DNA from: Limonium bicolor | Taxonomy: Eukaryota; Streptophyta; Magnoliopsida; Caryophyllales; Plumbaginaceae | Direction: 5' to 3' | NCBI GenBank assembly: GCA_023374045.1 | Contig: CM041777.1 | Location: 466,765,827-466,829,826, forward strand | DNA: 64,000 nt | Shown here: one piece after another, positions 37,075-48,450 of the stretch | Layout: every line of letters begins with the position of its first letter | Numbering within the stretch: the first letter of the stretch is position 1 | Translations under genes and position numbers: made by a program | Notes under the pieces: model-generated | Databases searched by the model: none | What the model was told of the DNA's origin: nothing | Seen by the model: only the letters and a program-made list of their open reading frames with translations

Positions 37075-38839
37075 TGTGAGCCTCGATTTTAAACCCTACC
37101 CTATGTTGATTAAAGCTGATTAGGATCTAACCGGGTTTTAGGTCCACTTATAACCTAAGATTAATAACTACGTCATATAACAATAATTATTAATACCTAA
37201 GCTAGCTCACTGGAACCTATTATGAGTCGCCACCTAATTTTAACCTAGAGTAAATTAGGAAAGGTAGAGTTCGGGTTCGGGGGCTTGGTATTCGACTTAT
37301 TTAGGGTTCAAATTACTTTCAATACCCTCAGAAGTCATTTTTCCTCCACTTAGTTTATTTACGGCTTATCACGAAGTCGTTTTAACCTAAGTGCGCGAGC
37401 TTCTGTTTTTTTTTTATTTTTTACCATTTTTTGATGGAAAATAAAATTGGAAATTAAGAAAGCTTAAACTAGGGTTTCAGAGGCAGAATAAGGTCAGATC
37501 TTGTTTCCGTCCGTGGCTACGGACCTAATGTCGAACCCACGGACCCTAGTTAACCTAATTACACAGAAAAATCAAATTTAATCAGAAACGAGATTTTGAA
37601 AAGTCCGGGGCCTCGGACAGGCTGTCCGTGGGCCCGGACATTATTTTAAAAAACCTAAATTTTGAAAATTTTCAAATCCCGCCGCCGTCCGTGGGTGTCC
37701 GTGGTCACGGACAACCCGTCCATGGTCCCGGACCATGCGTCCGAGGTCACGGACCACCCACAGACGGTGGGTTTTTGATGGTTCCCGATGGTGTTTTGAG
37801 CTCAAATTTTATGGGCGTGTAGCCTGAAAGGTATACAATACATTAGTAACTGAAAGATCGCAGTTTGAGGTTTAATTATGCACGATACTTGACAAACAAG
37901 TAACAAGGCAGAAACAAAAGCAATTAGCAATACAGAAGCGTAAAAAGGTTAGTTTGAGCCCAAAATTTGATAGAGAGTTAATAAGGTCGCGAAGAGTTAG
38001 AAAAGTAGAATTGTAACCTGTTTTACCTTCGAATTCATGATGATTCTTCACGTTGGGATTCTTCGGAGGCTCCGATGATGCCGGTTCCGGATTGAGTTCC
38101 ACCCGAGCTTCTGGTTGTTGATTGTTGATGATGTTCTTCACGTTTTGGAGGTGTTTTGGTTGATGTTTGATGATTTTTGATGTGTTGGGAGTTGAAAAGT
38201 GTGTTTAGGTGGTGATTTCGGGGGATTTTTGATGTGATTTTGGTGCTTGGATGTGTAAAAACATGGGGGACTTGTGACGGCTAGGTTTTCTGGTTACTTA
38301 GGGCTCTTCAGGTTCTCATTTGATCATGGGATAAGGTTCCTTATATAGGCTTCCTTAAAGATAGAAAAATCCGGTAAAAACCGAGATTTACCGACGTTTT
38401 AGCTCAAGGGCTTCCAAAAGGAATTTGATTATAAAACTTTACACATGGGTAAAGGATGATATTTCTGATTTTGCTAAATTGGAATCGAATTTTTTGGATA
38501 TTGGGATATTTTTAAATTCAATTTCTGGTCAGATTCAATCAGAAATTGCTAGAATATTATTGGAAATTCGAAAAATCAAAATTCCAATGCCATTATGCTT
38601 CAAATGTCATCCTCTATCATGGGTTAAAATTTCAAAGCATTTTAAATTGATTTGACCCTTAGTTGGAGGAGAGAGAAAGCATATAGGGGGCTTAGAGCCC
38701 TGAAAAATTACGAAAATGCCCCTAGAGATGACTAAGCTGTCCCTAGCACTTTGAAATGTGCCGATCGAACTGGGAACCCTCGCTACTAGCCTATTAGTAG
38801 AGACTCTCTTCCGGGGGGGTTGAAATTTTGGGTATAACA
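37075..38839 (-). repeat. LTR of element E (polypurine-tract side)
   Basis: 1765 bp with plus-strand ends TGTGAGCCTCG and GGGTATAACA. The first 320 bp are repeated at 39455-39776 and the last roughly 760 bp match 1-778. The polypurine-like GGGGGGCAATC next to 38839 places this as the 3' LTR of a minus-strand element. TATATAAG on the minus strand at 38340-38347 is a likely core promoter. Confidence 0.8.
37500..37780. repeat. GC-rich dyad island in LTR of element E
   Basis: Repeated GTCCGTGG and CACGGAC motifs. Examples are CATGGTCC-C-GGACCATG (37721-37737, 8-bp arms) and TCCGTG-GT-CACGGA just before it. It lies downstream of the TATA box in the element's sense, so it would be transcribed. Confidence 0.75.
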
Positions 38840-38850
38840 GATTGCCCCCC
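38840..38850 (-). other. Putative polypurine tract of element E
   Basis: The minus strand reads GGGGGGCAATC directly before TGTTATACCC. Confidence 0.6.
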
Positions 38851-38959
38851 GTCAACTAGACTTTGTAATGGAAATGAAAAGGCTAGTTGATGCTTGAGTG
38901 ATACCCCAAAATTTTGGATCTTAAATGACCCCACGTGCAATTGAAATCCGACAAGTTGT

Positions 38960-39088
38960 GTCAAGCTATTCTAAGGCGTTGACTACCTATGAGTATAGTG
39001 AAAGGGTGTCGAGCGGTTCTAAGGCGTCGACCACCTAAAGGTAATAATGAAGTAATGTCAAGCTATTCTATGGCGTTGACTACCTATC
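38960..39088. repeat. Three-copy 48-49 bp repeat with covarying dyad
   Basis: Copies start at 38960, 39008 and 39057. Copies 1 and 3 read GTCAA...TTGAC and copy 2 reads GTCGA...TCGAC, so both arms changed together. Confidence 0.7.
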
Positions 39089-39117
39089 AGTGATTGAAAA
39101 TTGGTGTTGAGTCTAGT

Positions 39118-39450
39118 TCTTCTATTCGGGTGAGTTCTTCTACTCTGGTGAGTTCTTCTACTCTCGTGAGTTCTGTTGCTCTGGTGAATCTGAATCTTTG
39201 GCTGAGAATCTGTATCCCTGTATCTTTGGCTGAGAACCTGTATCTTCGGCTGAGAATCTGTATCTCTGAAGAATCTGTATCTTTGGCTGAGAATCTGTAT
39301 CTCTGAAGAATCTGTATCTTTGGCTGAGAATCTGTATCTCTGAAGAATCTGTATCTTTGAAGAATCTGTATCTTCGGCTGAGAATCTGTATCTCTGAAGA
39401 ATCTGTATCTTTGGCTGAGAATCTGTATCTCTAAAGAATCTGTATCTCCG
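39118..39450. repeat. Simple tandem arrays (18-bp then about 37-bp units)
   Basis: GTGAGTTCTTCTACTCT-type units (39129-39187) are followed by alternating GAATCTGTATCT, TTGGCTGA and CTCTGAA units. The open frame 39094-39306 is a product of the repeat. Confidence 0.85.
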
Positions 39451-39454
39451 GCTG

Positions 39455-39776
39455 TGTGAGCCTCGATTTTAAACCCTATCCTATGTTCATTAAGTTGATT
39501 AGGTTTTAGTCGGGTTTTAGGTCCACTTATAACCTAAGGTTAATAACTATGTCATTCAACAATAATTATTAAAAACCTAGGTTAGCTCACTGGAACCAAT
39601 TATGAGTCGCCACCTAATTTTAACCTAGATCAAATTAGGAAAGGAGAGTTCGGGTTCGGGGGCTTGATATTCGACTTAATCAGGGTTCAATTACTTTCAT
39701 TACCCCTAGAATTCGTTTTTCCTCTACTTAGTTTAATTACGGCTTATTACGAGTCGTTTTAACCTAAGTGCGCGAG
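39455..39776 (-). repeat. Second LTR of element E, interrupted by element F
   Basis: Matches 37075-37390 closely from TGTGAGCCTCG to GTGCGCGAG. There the match breaks and element F begins. The remainder should lie beyond the right end of the window. Confidence 0.8.
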
Positions 39777-41468
39777 TGTTGGGGTAAAACCTAACGGTAA
39801 ATTGTTGTTGGGGGTTTAACCTAACGGCACGTGTACCGGTCGATTATAGCAAGTTTTAAATCTCGGAGTATTCCCTGAGTATCGAACCAAAGGAGGCAGG
39901 GTCTAGTTTAATTTCTACTTACACACAAACAAGAATAATATAAATAACAGGAAATTGGGGGTTTTGTGTGTGATGGTGAATGTTGTAAAAGAGTTCAATA
40001 AGCAATAAATAACAGGTAAATAATTGTTTTGATTTTTGTTTGATAAAGGAAATTCCGGTTTACTACTTCTCTCTAGGTTTGCAATTTCTTCCCCTAAGTG
40101 ATTTCTACAGACTTCTGAATAAAACCATAGAATAAGGATAACTCATATTCGGTCTCCTGCTCCACGAATTCTAATTAGCAAAGACCGAATCCTAACTCTC
40201 GTTATGAATCCACTGTTTACTAATTGCCTTAAGTGTAGTCTAGATTAATGGTCAGCTAGTGTTTAGAGGAATTACCATCTCTATACTAACTGGTTCTTTC
40301 CCTGTAGTCAATTGATAGCCGCAGTTCTCACTTATAAGCTAACAAACTGATAAACTCAGTTAATTGATCAGATTAACAAGTCTAGGAATTCATAAGGGAA
40401 AAGAACATTATTCTATTGTACTGCAGAAAATCACAAAGGTTCAGAAATAATTATTCTAGAGATATATAGTAAATCGAAACTTAAAGTGACTACTCAGCCA
40501 TGGACAAAATAACAATGCTCAATATAAACAACATAAGGATAGAGGGATTTAGCAGAAAAACTGATTTTATAAGCCGTCGCCGATTCTACAATTTCCACAC
40601 TCGTCTGTGTCACGTCCGGCTGCCTTGGGTCGGACGTAGATCCGGACGCGTTCTTCAGGCTGTGTCCGGATCCGGACGCCAAATCCGGACGCGGGTAAAT
40701 GAAGCACCGTGAGCAGGTTTTGTCTGTGAGTGAGGGGGAAGAGTTACAGAGGAAATTTGTGAATGGAGATGAAGGATTATCGTGGATGAGAGGATATGTA
40801 GAGAGGGGGAGAAGGGGTTAGACTCACAAGTCTGGTACGAATTGAAATGAAGCAGGAGCTGGGTTTATATAGGCTTAGAGGAAAAACATAGGTTAGTGGA
40901 AGTTTGGTGAGTTGGTGATTAATTGAGCATGGGCGTATATTAATAAGTGTTGCAGTATGGGTTAAACCGCCGCTCGGCTGATAATTGCGCCGAAAGCCCG
41001 ATTATCAGCGCATTTGTTTTTATTTTTCGTTTCTGTGTGACGTCCGGATCTGTGTCTGGATCAGGACGTGACACAGAACTTTTAGATCTGAAACTCAGGT
41101 TATGTCCGGATCTGTGTCCGGATCCGGACAAGACACAGAACTTTTGGAGCTGGATCTCGGGTCACGTCCGGCTCGCGTCCGGATCCGGACATGAGACGTC
41201 CGGATTTGCGTCCGACCAAGTTGACCCGGACGTGACCAATTTTTGTGTCTCTTCTCCTGATTTGTTCCCCGTTTGTTGCGTTGTAATCCTTATGATGTAA
41301 AATATTCATTTCCCTGGGTTTTTCCTATATTTAGCATATAAAATACATCAGTTCTTATCAAAACATCAATCTTAGGAAAAACACATAATAAGTGAGAAAC
41401 ATTACCTGAATTGTTACAAATTATAAGGTAATTAAACCCTAAAAAGCCTATATGTTTCACACTTATCA
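39777..41468 (-). repeat. 3' LTR of element F
   Basis: 1692 bp. The minus strand has TATATAAA at 40871-40864, a likely TATA box. GC-rich dyads lie on both sides of it. The left flank GCGAG (39772-39776) would be the target-site duplication, but the partner is off-window. Confidence 0.75.
40606..41235. repeat. GTCCGG dyad islands in LTR of element F
   Basis: The perfect 14-bp palindrome GTCCGGATCCGGAC occurs at 40664-40677, 41116-41129 and 41177-41190, with many single GTCCGG or CCGGAC copies around it. One group lies downstream and one upstream of the TATA box. The sequence between is AT-rich. Confidence 0.85.
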
Positions 41469-41485
41469 ACTTCCTCACACTTAAG
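41469..41485 (-). other. Terminal polypurine tract of element F
   Basis: The minus strand reads CTTAAGTGTGAGGAAGT immediately before the LTR start TGATAAG. Confidence 0.8.
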
Positions 41486-42879
41486 CTTTTGCTTGTCCTC
41501 AAGCAAAATAAGGAATAAGAATATCTCTAAAACCGTCACATAATCTCAAGATCAAACAAGTGTAGAGGGAAATCAAGCAAAGTGACAATTGAAAGAATAA
41601 TCCTGCTCTTTAGAGGTCGGTTTTCATAAACAGTGAAGGAAGAATAATTTTTGTAAAAGCATAGAGAAACTAGATTGTAGAAAACAAGTTAACTTAGCTT
41701 AGGACATTCCACCAATTTTCATTCCTCTAACCTTTGGATGACAAGGGGTGTGAAGTAATGCCTTATTCCGCAATACCTTTAAACACCACGCACTCATGAT
41801 CAAAAGCATAAATTTAACTGCAATTATCTCTTCTGTAGGCAAAAGCATTCTTCTTCAAGAATTATGTATAAAACAAGCTATTATTGAAAATTTTTGCAGA
41901 GTTATTCCATAACCAAGACTTTTCTCTCTATCCTTGAGATGGTGTTGGGCCAACTATCCCAGATCCCGAGACCTTAGGTAGATAGGTGTTAAAGCACCCT
42001 TAAGACTTTATAACCGGATAGACAAGTCCTGCTATTGTTAGGAAAAAAAAATTTGATCAGTGGAGTACCTTGCCTTATCCTTTTTATTCCAAACATTCTC
42101 TTCATTTCCAAAATCCCAAGCTAAAATAATCTGGTTTCCACAACTAGCTAATCCACCTAGTTTTAGTGAAAATAGAGTATTTTTGAAATAAAATTATTTA
42201 TCAAACCTCATCAAGCAAAACGATTCATATGGTTGTCACTTGGTTTAATTTCAAATGCTCCTTTAATTATTTTATTGGTTTGCATAGTCATTAGAGCAGC
42301 AAAAAGCAAGTGTGGCATTAAAGAACAACTAGCATGTTTTCAGGGAAAGGTCTTTCCTTCCCCACACTTAAGAGGAGCAATGTCCTCATTGGTCAGAAAA
42401 GAAATGCAGGTAAAAGAGCTTCCAAAACATGCTATACTCATAATAGATGTATGTGCAATAATTAAACCGCAACGCAAGAAAGGTGGAACATTAATAAGTT
42501 AAAGTAGGAACTGAGACTCCTCTGGTGTCACAGATTGAGGAAGATGTCCTTCCTCACACGTGAAGTTCGGTAGGGGTCGAGATATTCCTCATGAGTCACA
42601 GACAGTATGCATTTAGTGCAGAGTAAAAGTTGCGAGTTTCCCAAGCCATTCGTTTCGCAGTAGATAGGACATGTAAATAAATTAGTGATGAATGCGGTAC
42701 TGCTCAGAGAAACAAGAAACTTAGCAATTCAGAATTTAAGCACTGCCAAATATAAACACCATCACTTCACCTGTCAGTCTCGTGTTGCATCGTTAGTTTT
42801 AACAGACAAAAAGTAAAGCAATTCAGGAAAATAGAAAAGTACAGATAAATAAAAGAAAGCAGTAAAGATAGAATGGCTG
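41486..42879 (-). other. 3' interior of element F, non-coding
   Basis: It contains a second polypurine tract (42352-42372) but no convincing open frame. The 89-codon plus-strand frame at 42233-42502 is in the wrong sense for the element. Confidence 0.55.
42352..42372 (-). other. Internal polypurine tract of element F
   Basis: The minus strand reads CTTAAGTGTGGGGAAGGAAA, nearly the same as the terminal tract about 0.88 kb away. It is preceded by CAATGAGGACATTG, a short dyad typical of the region after pol in Athila-type elements. Confidence 0.7.
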
Positions 42880-43128
42880 TCACTGAGGTGGCGGTGGTGG
42901 CGGAGGTCTCGCGCTCAACTGAGCAATGAGCATCTGCATGAGCTGGATGTTCTGGGCCTGCTGAGCGGCTGCCTCTCTCTGGTGAGCAGATGCCTCTGCC
43001 ATGAACCGAGCAGTCTCTCGCTGAAAGGCATCACTGCGCTCCAAGCGCTCTGTGAGCATAGTCTGGGTGTCGCGGATAGAAGTCTGCTCTGCGTGGAGGT
43101 TCTCCTGCGTCTGGCGGATGTCATCTAT
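42880..43128 (-). pseudogene. C-terminal fragment of an element F protein, cut by element C
   Basis: An 82-codon open stretch on the minus strand ends in a TGA stop (42882-42880) and enters directly from the C insertion point. The encoded end is Gln/Glu/Arg/Ala-rich with heptad-like hydrophobics (predicted coiled coil) and finishes with seven prolines and Gln-stop. The upstream part must lie beyond C and G, outside the window. C-terminal coiled coils with proline tails occur in uncharacterised plant retroelement ORFs, but I cannot name the family. The longer open frame listed for this stretch (42915-43124) is a different frame of the same DNA. Confidence 0.55.
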
Positions 43129-43129
43129 G

Positions 43130-46100
43130 TGAAATACCCCAAACCTTGATATATTGTTTAAATACTAAACTATGATATTTAAACGCTAAAAAGTGCCTTA
43201 GAAACATCAGTGTATGATTTAAACCATGGTGAACACAATAAAGTACCATAAATATAGTTTGAGCAAAAACATGCTCTAAACTTGGAGTGAACTTGGTTGG
43301 GACCCAAAGAGCCTAGAAAGACTTATTGATATTCAATTATGATTTAATAAGGCTAATTAAGTCCTTTGGAAACCTTGGTGGACAGTTAAACCAAATAAAA
43401 CACAAATAAATACCTTAAAGTCAATATGGGCAAAAATGTGCTCTAAGCTTGGGATAAATTTGTATAAGACCTAAAGGTCATACCTATACCTTATAAATAT
43501 GTTAATGAACATATTAAATCAATTACTAAAGAAAACCAAGCTTGAAAACTAGTTAAAATACAAAATGTGCTTTAAGGAGTCTTAAAGCACATTTTTGAAA
43601 AATTGTCTTGTAAATGAGTTTTGAATGGCTAAATGTCCATCATTACTCTTTAATTAACACGTGTACTACTTAGTATCACATTTAGAGGTCTAAATCAATG
43701 GGAAATCAAAAATCTTACAAGTATGTGCCTTGTTTTTGTGAATAGTAACTAAAATATGCTAGTTTATGACATAAGTCAATATAAGTTGTCTTGTTGGTCA
43801 ACAAAGATCACGACTCAGCCTAATACATTAAGGGAGCCGTTTTCATGGGTGACTCACCACACCTAAACAAATAAATAAGATAAGTAAATGATAAAGCAAA
43901 AGTTACTATTTGCTTTTATCTTAAATATCTCCAAAAGCAAGTCTTTTCTCATTCTCTTCTTTCCCTCTTCATTTCCCACGGTCTCCAACTCTTCTTCTTC
44001 CTTCTCCATCAGTTTTGCTACAGCAAACCATACCATCTCCATCTTTGAATGCTTGTAACTTCTAGCTCCATTTATCAAATCAAAAACAAAGACCACCATT
44101 CTTCTAGTTGGAGCAAGCTCTACACTTCTATCTTTTCAAATCTTCAAGAACTCCATTTCGGTGCCATGAAGATTCACCATTGTTGGAGATTGAGCTCACC
44201 TTTTCATGCCTTGTCATTCTCCTTGGCTTCAAGGTAAGGAAAGTCAAAGAAAATCAATGTTTCCTCTTGTTTATGTGTGTAACCGAGAATCACCCTTTGA
44301 TGGTGTCTTCTCTTGTTCTTTCATAGCTCCATTTCAATCTTTAAAGGACAAGGAGGAGTCCTATCTTGATGCTTATTCAAGCTCTCTTTTTATTCCAAGG
44401 TAAAACAACTATCCTAATGTGTTAAGACAATGTATATAACCTAGGGTTTACAATGAGTTTAAGCATGAAGCTTGAATACTCATTACCTTGCTTGTACATT
44501 GATTAGAAGTTTGACAAGCAATCAAAGCCTTGCCGGTTTTCTATCAAAGAAGGAGCAAGGGATCACAATGAAAAACTTGTGAAGGAAAAGAGGTAAACAA
44601 ACTATCTCAATGTAGTTTAAATGCCCTTGGAAAAATGAGCTTGATTTGCTTGATAAAATACCTAAGGAGCCAATGGGAAAAGAGCTAGTAAATTGTTCTT
44701 AAGGAGATTATTAAAGGGCATATGAGATGTTGAGTGTATTTGCAGGTCAAAGGCAATATATTATGTGGGAAATTCCGTGTTTATGGTTTATGCAATTTAA
44801 GGGCCTAAGAGCCATGTTATTTAAGGGCCTAAGTGCCAAGCAATTTGTTTATGCACTATATTGTGATGTAGTGTAAATTTGGTGAAGTTTTGTGTGTGAG
44901 AATACTCTTGATGGATTTTAGGTGTTCTTGAACGTCTAATGGTGAAAGCTATGTGCTTTGGTATAGCAATGTGCTAGAAGAACCCATGTCAAAATTTAAA
45001 TAATGTATAAGAAGTTTTAAGTGTTTAAAATGAGTTTTGGTGAGTTTGGAAGTGTTGAGAATGGTTAAGTGTTTTACTAGGGAAGAAAACATGTATTAAG
45101 GTGTTATATAGTGCTACGAGGATTTAGGCACTATCTTGAAGTTCTAGAAATCCAATGGGTGTTTTTGGGATGTAATAAAGTCTTGGAGAAGTTTGTTTTA
45201 GGTTTAGGTAATGTTGGTGTACAAGGAATGAATGATGTTTAGGTAAGGATATGAGGAAGGAACTTTAAGAAGGTGTGAACAAGGAAATTTAGTTAGTAAG
45301 AAAAGATGCTTGGGAGATGATGTTAAGGTGTAGAGGAAACATCTTGGTATGGTGGTCATTGTAGGTATAAAACACCACTTGGAAACCTAAGGAAAAACAC
45401 TACAAGTGTTAGAATTTATAAGAATTGTGTAATGCTTGAGGAAGATCTATAATGGATGATTTAAGGAGTTTAAGGAAGTCTTAAGGTGTGTTTGAAGTGC
45501 CCAAATGAGGTTAGAACATACTAGGATACATGAGGTGAAGTTTGGAGTCAAATGGGAATTTAGAAACAAAGGTCTGGAGCCGACCGACCTTAGGGACCGG
45601 ACTTGTAAGGTCGGTCGAGCTCAGTTTACACTACCGGAAAGAGTTTCTGGAATGGACCGACCTTGGGACCGGACTTGCAAGGTCGGTCGTGTCTAAATTT
45701 TTGAACGGGAATTGTTTCTGGAACGGACCGACCTTGTGGACCGGACTTGCAAGGTCGGTCGGAGTGGAACTTTCTGACGGTAATATGCACTGGAATGGAC
45801 CGACCTTGTGTAAGGTCGGTCGGTAAGGTCGGTCGGACCAAAACTTGTAAAAAAAAAAACAAACAAAAGAGTGACTTAAGTAGTAAACCCTAGTGGGTAT
45901 AACAAGGATAATCGAATGTGAATTAAGTAAGAAAGCATGACATATAACCATGTAAAAACACTTTGTTATTCAAAAGTTAAGTAATTTAATTAACCGACAT
46001 CACTAATCATGTTTAGGAACTACGTTTGGCGGGACTCGTATGCAGCAAGGGCCAAGGTATGGTTTTCTTGCAACCTGTGTCCTACCGGATTACACCGGCT

Positions 46101-47596
46101 TGTATGCCAATGCGTTTTTCTGTATGTTTGCCACGTTGTAAGATAAAACATGTAATGAGTTTACAGTAATTCATATATGTGGCATGTCTAGTTCCGATAC
46201 CATTTAACCTCGAAAGTGTTAAACCTTAACTAACTGAGTCTAGGATCACACGAGAGATCGGTATTCAGAGTAAACTAACATATCACTAAATAGGACGTTC
46301 TAACCACGGCTATGCGTGAGTTAATTGTGTGATGTTTGTGTGTGAATGTATGGACCTCCCTCGTCTGTCTAACCCAGTTGAAATACCTTTTGGTGTGTGG
46401 ATGTGATAGATTCCACAGTGGGGCTCTAACTATTTATCTACAAGTAAATATGTACTAACGGGGTGAGGAATCCGGTCAGGCCGGTCGCGCGTTGTTTGGG
46501 AGTGGGTATCCTTTTTAGCCTTACCCTCCTCTCTGTTATGGTTGTTTCCCTCACGGGTTACGATCTCCCATTAGCTTACTCCAAAGTTTAGCTATTCTGA
46601 CTTATGATCGGTTTAGGGGGAACATGTGTTTGTGTGGTGTGTTCGGGTCACTAAATCCGATCCATCTTAACTTAAGTTACTCGTCCGACTATTAGGACGG
46701 TAATAAGTGTTGTATAACGAGCTTAACATGAGGGTAATATCATTCTCTAGGCTCACAGGTGAATTAACTATGTTTGGGTTGGTTCCCTAAGAGAACCGTA
46801 CCCGTTATGTTATGTGTTATTGTTGTGCCGTAATTCTTATAGTGGTGTGATTTTATATGTTGTAAAATGTGGAGTATGTGGATCATGGATATGAATCCCA
46901 GTGTATGATAAGAGGCGTTTAAGGATAACCCGATTAATGGGTAAGTATCGTCTATTAAGGAAGTAGCTCCATTAGAGGAGAAACACTCTAGGGTTAAGGA
47001 AAATAAGGAGTGATTTGTTAAGTGTAGATGTGTTGGCTATTTTGTTGAGCCCATCGTGGTGGAATGTTATGTGTTATGTGTTGATCGTTTACATGCATGA
47101 TTCAAATATAATCAACCGCATGCTAAGACGACAATTAGTTGTGCGTGGCCCGGTAGCATGCGGGCTGCGGGATTACCATACCAGCAAAGGTGCTGAGCCC
47201 CTGGGGGGCCACCCTTTTCTCTTCTTTTCCTATTTCAGGTACAAGGAGCTGGAAGCCGTTCGAGAGTAGGACGGGGTAGTCGTTTGTACGTGGGTAATCA
47301 TTTAAGTTATATAGGTACAGTAGGTGTAGTAAGACCGAAATTGTTATCGACATTAGTTTGTGAATACTCGGTACGGTTGAAAGGTATATGTTGTTGTTGT
47401 TGTTAATGGAAAGGGACAGTAATGTGTAGTCGCTCGGGAATTTAGTCCATCAGACCGATACAATGTATATGTAATAGCCTTGTTAGCCACGTGGGTGGTT
47501 AACGGCGTGTAATTCCAACGAGTTAAGTAATGTGATGAAGTATGTTTTCCACTGCAGTTTGTTGTTAAGTGTGTTAACATTGGATGGGGTGTTACA
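43130..47596 (+). repeat. 5' LTR of element C
   Basis: Starts TGAAATACCCC and ends GGGGTGTTACA. The first 1.7 kb is repeated at 52524-54223. Open frames such as 44049-44237 occur in both LTR copies, so they are repeat copies and not independent genes. Confidence 0.9.
45575..45835. repeat. GC-rich dyad array in LTR of element C
   Basis: Four units carry GACCGACCTTG and GCAAGGTCGGTC arms around GGACCGGACTT, for example 45726-45760. In the same sense this is the motif of the A array, although the LTRs are otherwise strongly diverged. Confidence 0.85.
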
Positions 47597-47601
47597 AAAA
47601 G

Positions 47602-47626
47602 TGGTATCAGAGCGAAGTATCGCTCT
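47602..47626 (+). other. Primer binding site (tRNA-iMet) overlapping a hairpin, element C
   Basis: TGGTATCAGAGC at 47602-47613. AGAGCGAAGTATCGCTCT at 47609-47626 folds into a 7-bp stem. Confidence 0.9.
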
Positions 47627-47782
47627 AATGACTGAATTACCGAGCTTAGGAAGTACCAAGTTAGGATTTTAGTACTTTGGGTTAAGGGTTGAGTGATAGC
47701 GTGAGAGATACGCTAGTTGGGAATTACCAGTGAATACTGAAAACCTACTATATCCATCCCGCCCTCCACAATCCCTGTTTTA

Positions 47783-47847
47783 TAACTTGGGAAAGAACGC
47801 CAGAGAGAAGGAAGTCCTCTCTTACTCGGGAAAACCTGATCTGGCTG
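47783..47847 (+). other. Conserved leader block, element C copy
   Basis: Contains GGGAAAGAACGCCAGAGAG and CTCGGGAAAACC, shared with A and B at the same distance from the primer site. Confidence 0.55.
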
Positions 47848-48430
47848 TTATTAAACATCGCTGTAAGTAAGGTGAACCTGCCATACGGTAGATCCCGAAA
47901 AGTGGGAATCCCGGAGACGGTTTCTGTCTGAACAATGTTAACCGCATTTAATAGCGAAGAATGAAGAATCTTGTGTATAGAAGAATGGAATTTACGGCAA
48001 CCTGGGTCGACAAGCCGAGCAGTCAAGAATAACCAGCTTGCAACGCACCGACCGTGCAACAGGCAAGAAGGGAAATAATGGAACCCGGGACGAGAGTCTA
48101 CGGAACCACAGTTGTTAAATAATACACCAACGGTATACCAACCGACTAATGAACTACAACGCAGTGCCCAAACAAGAGACAAGTCTCAGTAACCACGACA
48201 AATGCGTGGGACGGGCTACGAGGAGAATACATTACTAAGTAAAAGGGGTCTCCAGAATAGGAAACACCCTAGTTAATGATTATCATGTGAATACTGCGAG
48301 AAGTCGCCCAGAGGGTTAATTGTCAAGACTGTAAGATTAAAGTAAGAGCCAACAAGGCCACTGAATACAGTGCAGATAAAAACAATACCACAACCGGTAA
48401 ATGTTGAACCGATAAGCCAGTTAGCATGGC

Positions 48431-48450
48431 GCACTTGCCATGGCAAGTGC
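48431..48450. other. Perfect 20-bp palindrome, element C copy
   Basis: GCACTTGCCATGGCAAGTGC reads the same on both strands. It lies 0.83 kb after the primer site, with counterparts in A and B. Confidence 0.8.

Larger units (their letters stand above)
38851..39454. other. Short interior of element E, filled with tandem repeats
   Basis: Only about 600 bp separate the two LTRs. I see no gag or pol and no TGG-type primer site next to 39455. It holds a 48-49 bp array and 18-bp and 37-bp arrays, so this is a deletion derivative or a very compact non-autonomous element. Confidence 0.6.
39777..43129 (-). mobile_element. Element F: Athila-like retrotransposon, partial (interrupted by C)
   Basis: The minus-strand 3' LTR is 41468-39777 (starts TGATAAGTGTG, ends CCCCAACA), preceded by the polypurine tract TTAAGTGTGAGGAAGT after TTGAGGACAAGCAAAAGC, a typical Athila 3' end. 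The interior runs right to 43129, where element C inserted inside an open reading frame. The primer site and 5' LTR lie outside the window. Confidence 0.75.

Noticed and set aside
44049..44403. Small plus-strand frames repeated at 53445-53835
   Set aside because: The repetition is explained by the two LTRs of element C, and changes between copies are not biased to silent sites as far as I can see.
47602..47613. tRNA-like sequence TGGTATCAGAGC
   Set aside because: It is the primer binding site complementary to a tRNA end and not a tRNA gene; no cloverleaf surrounds it.
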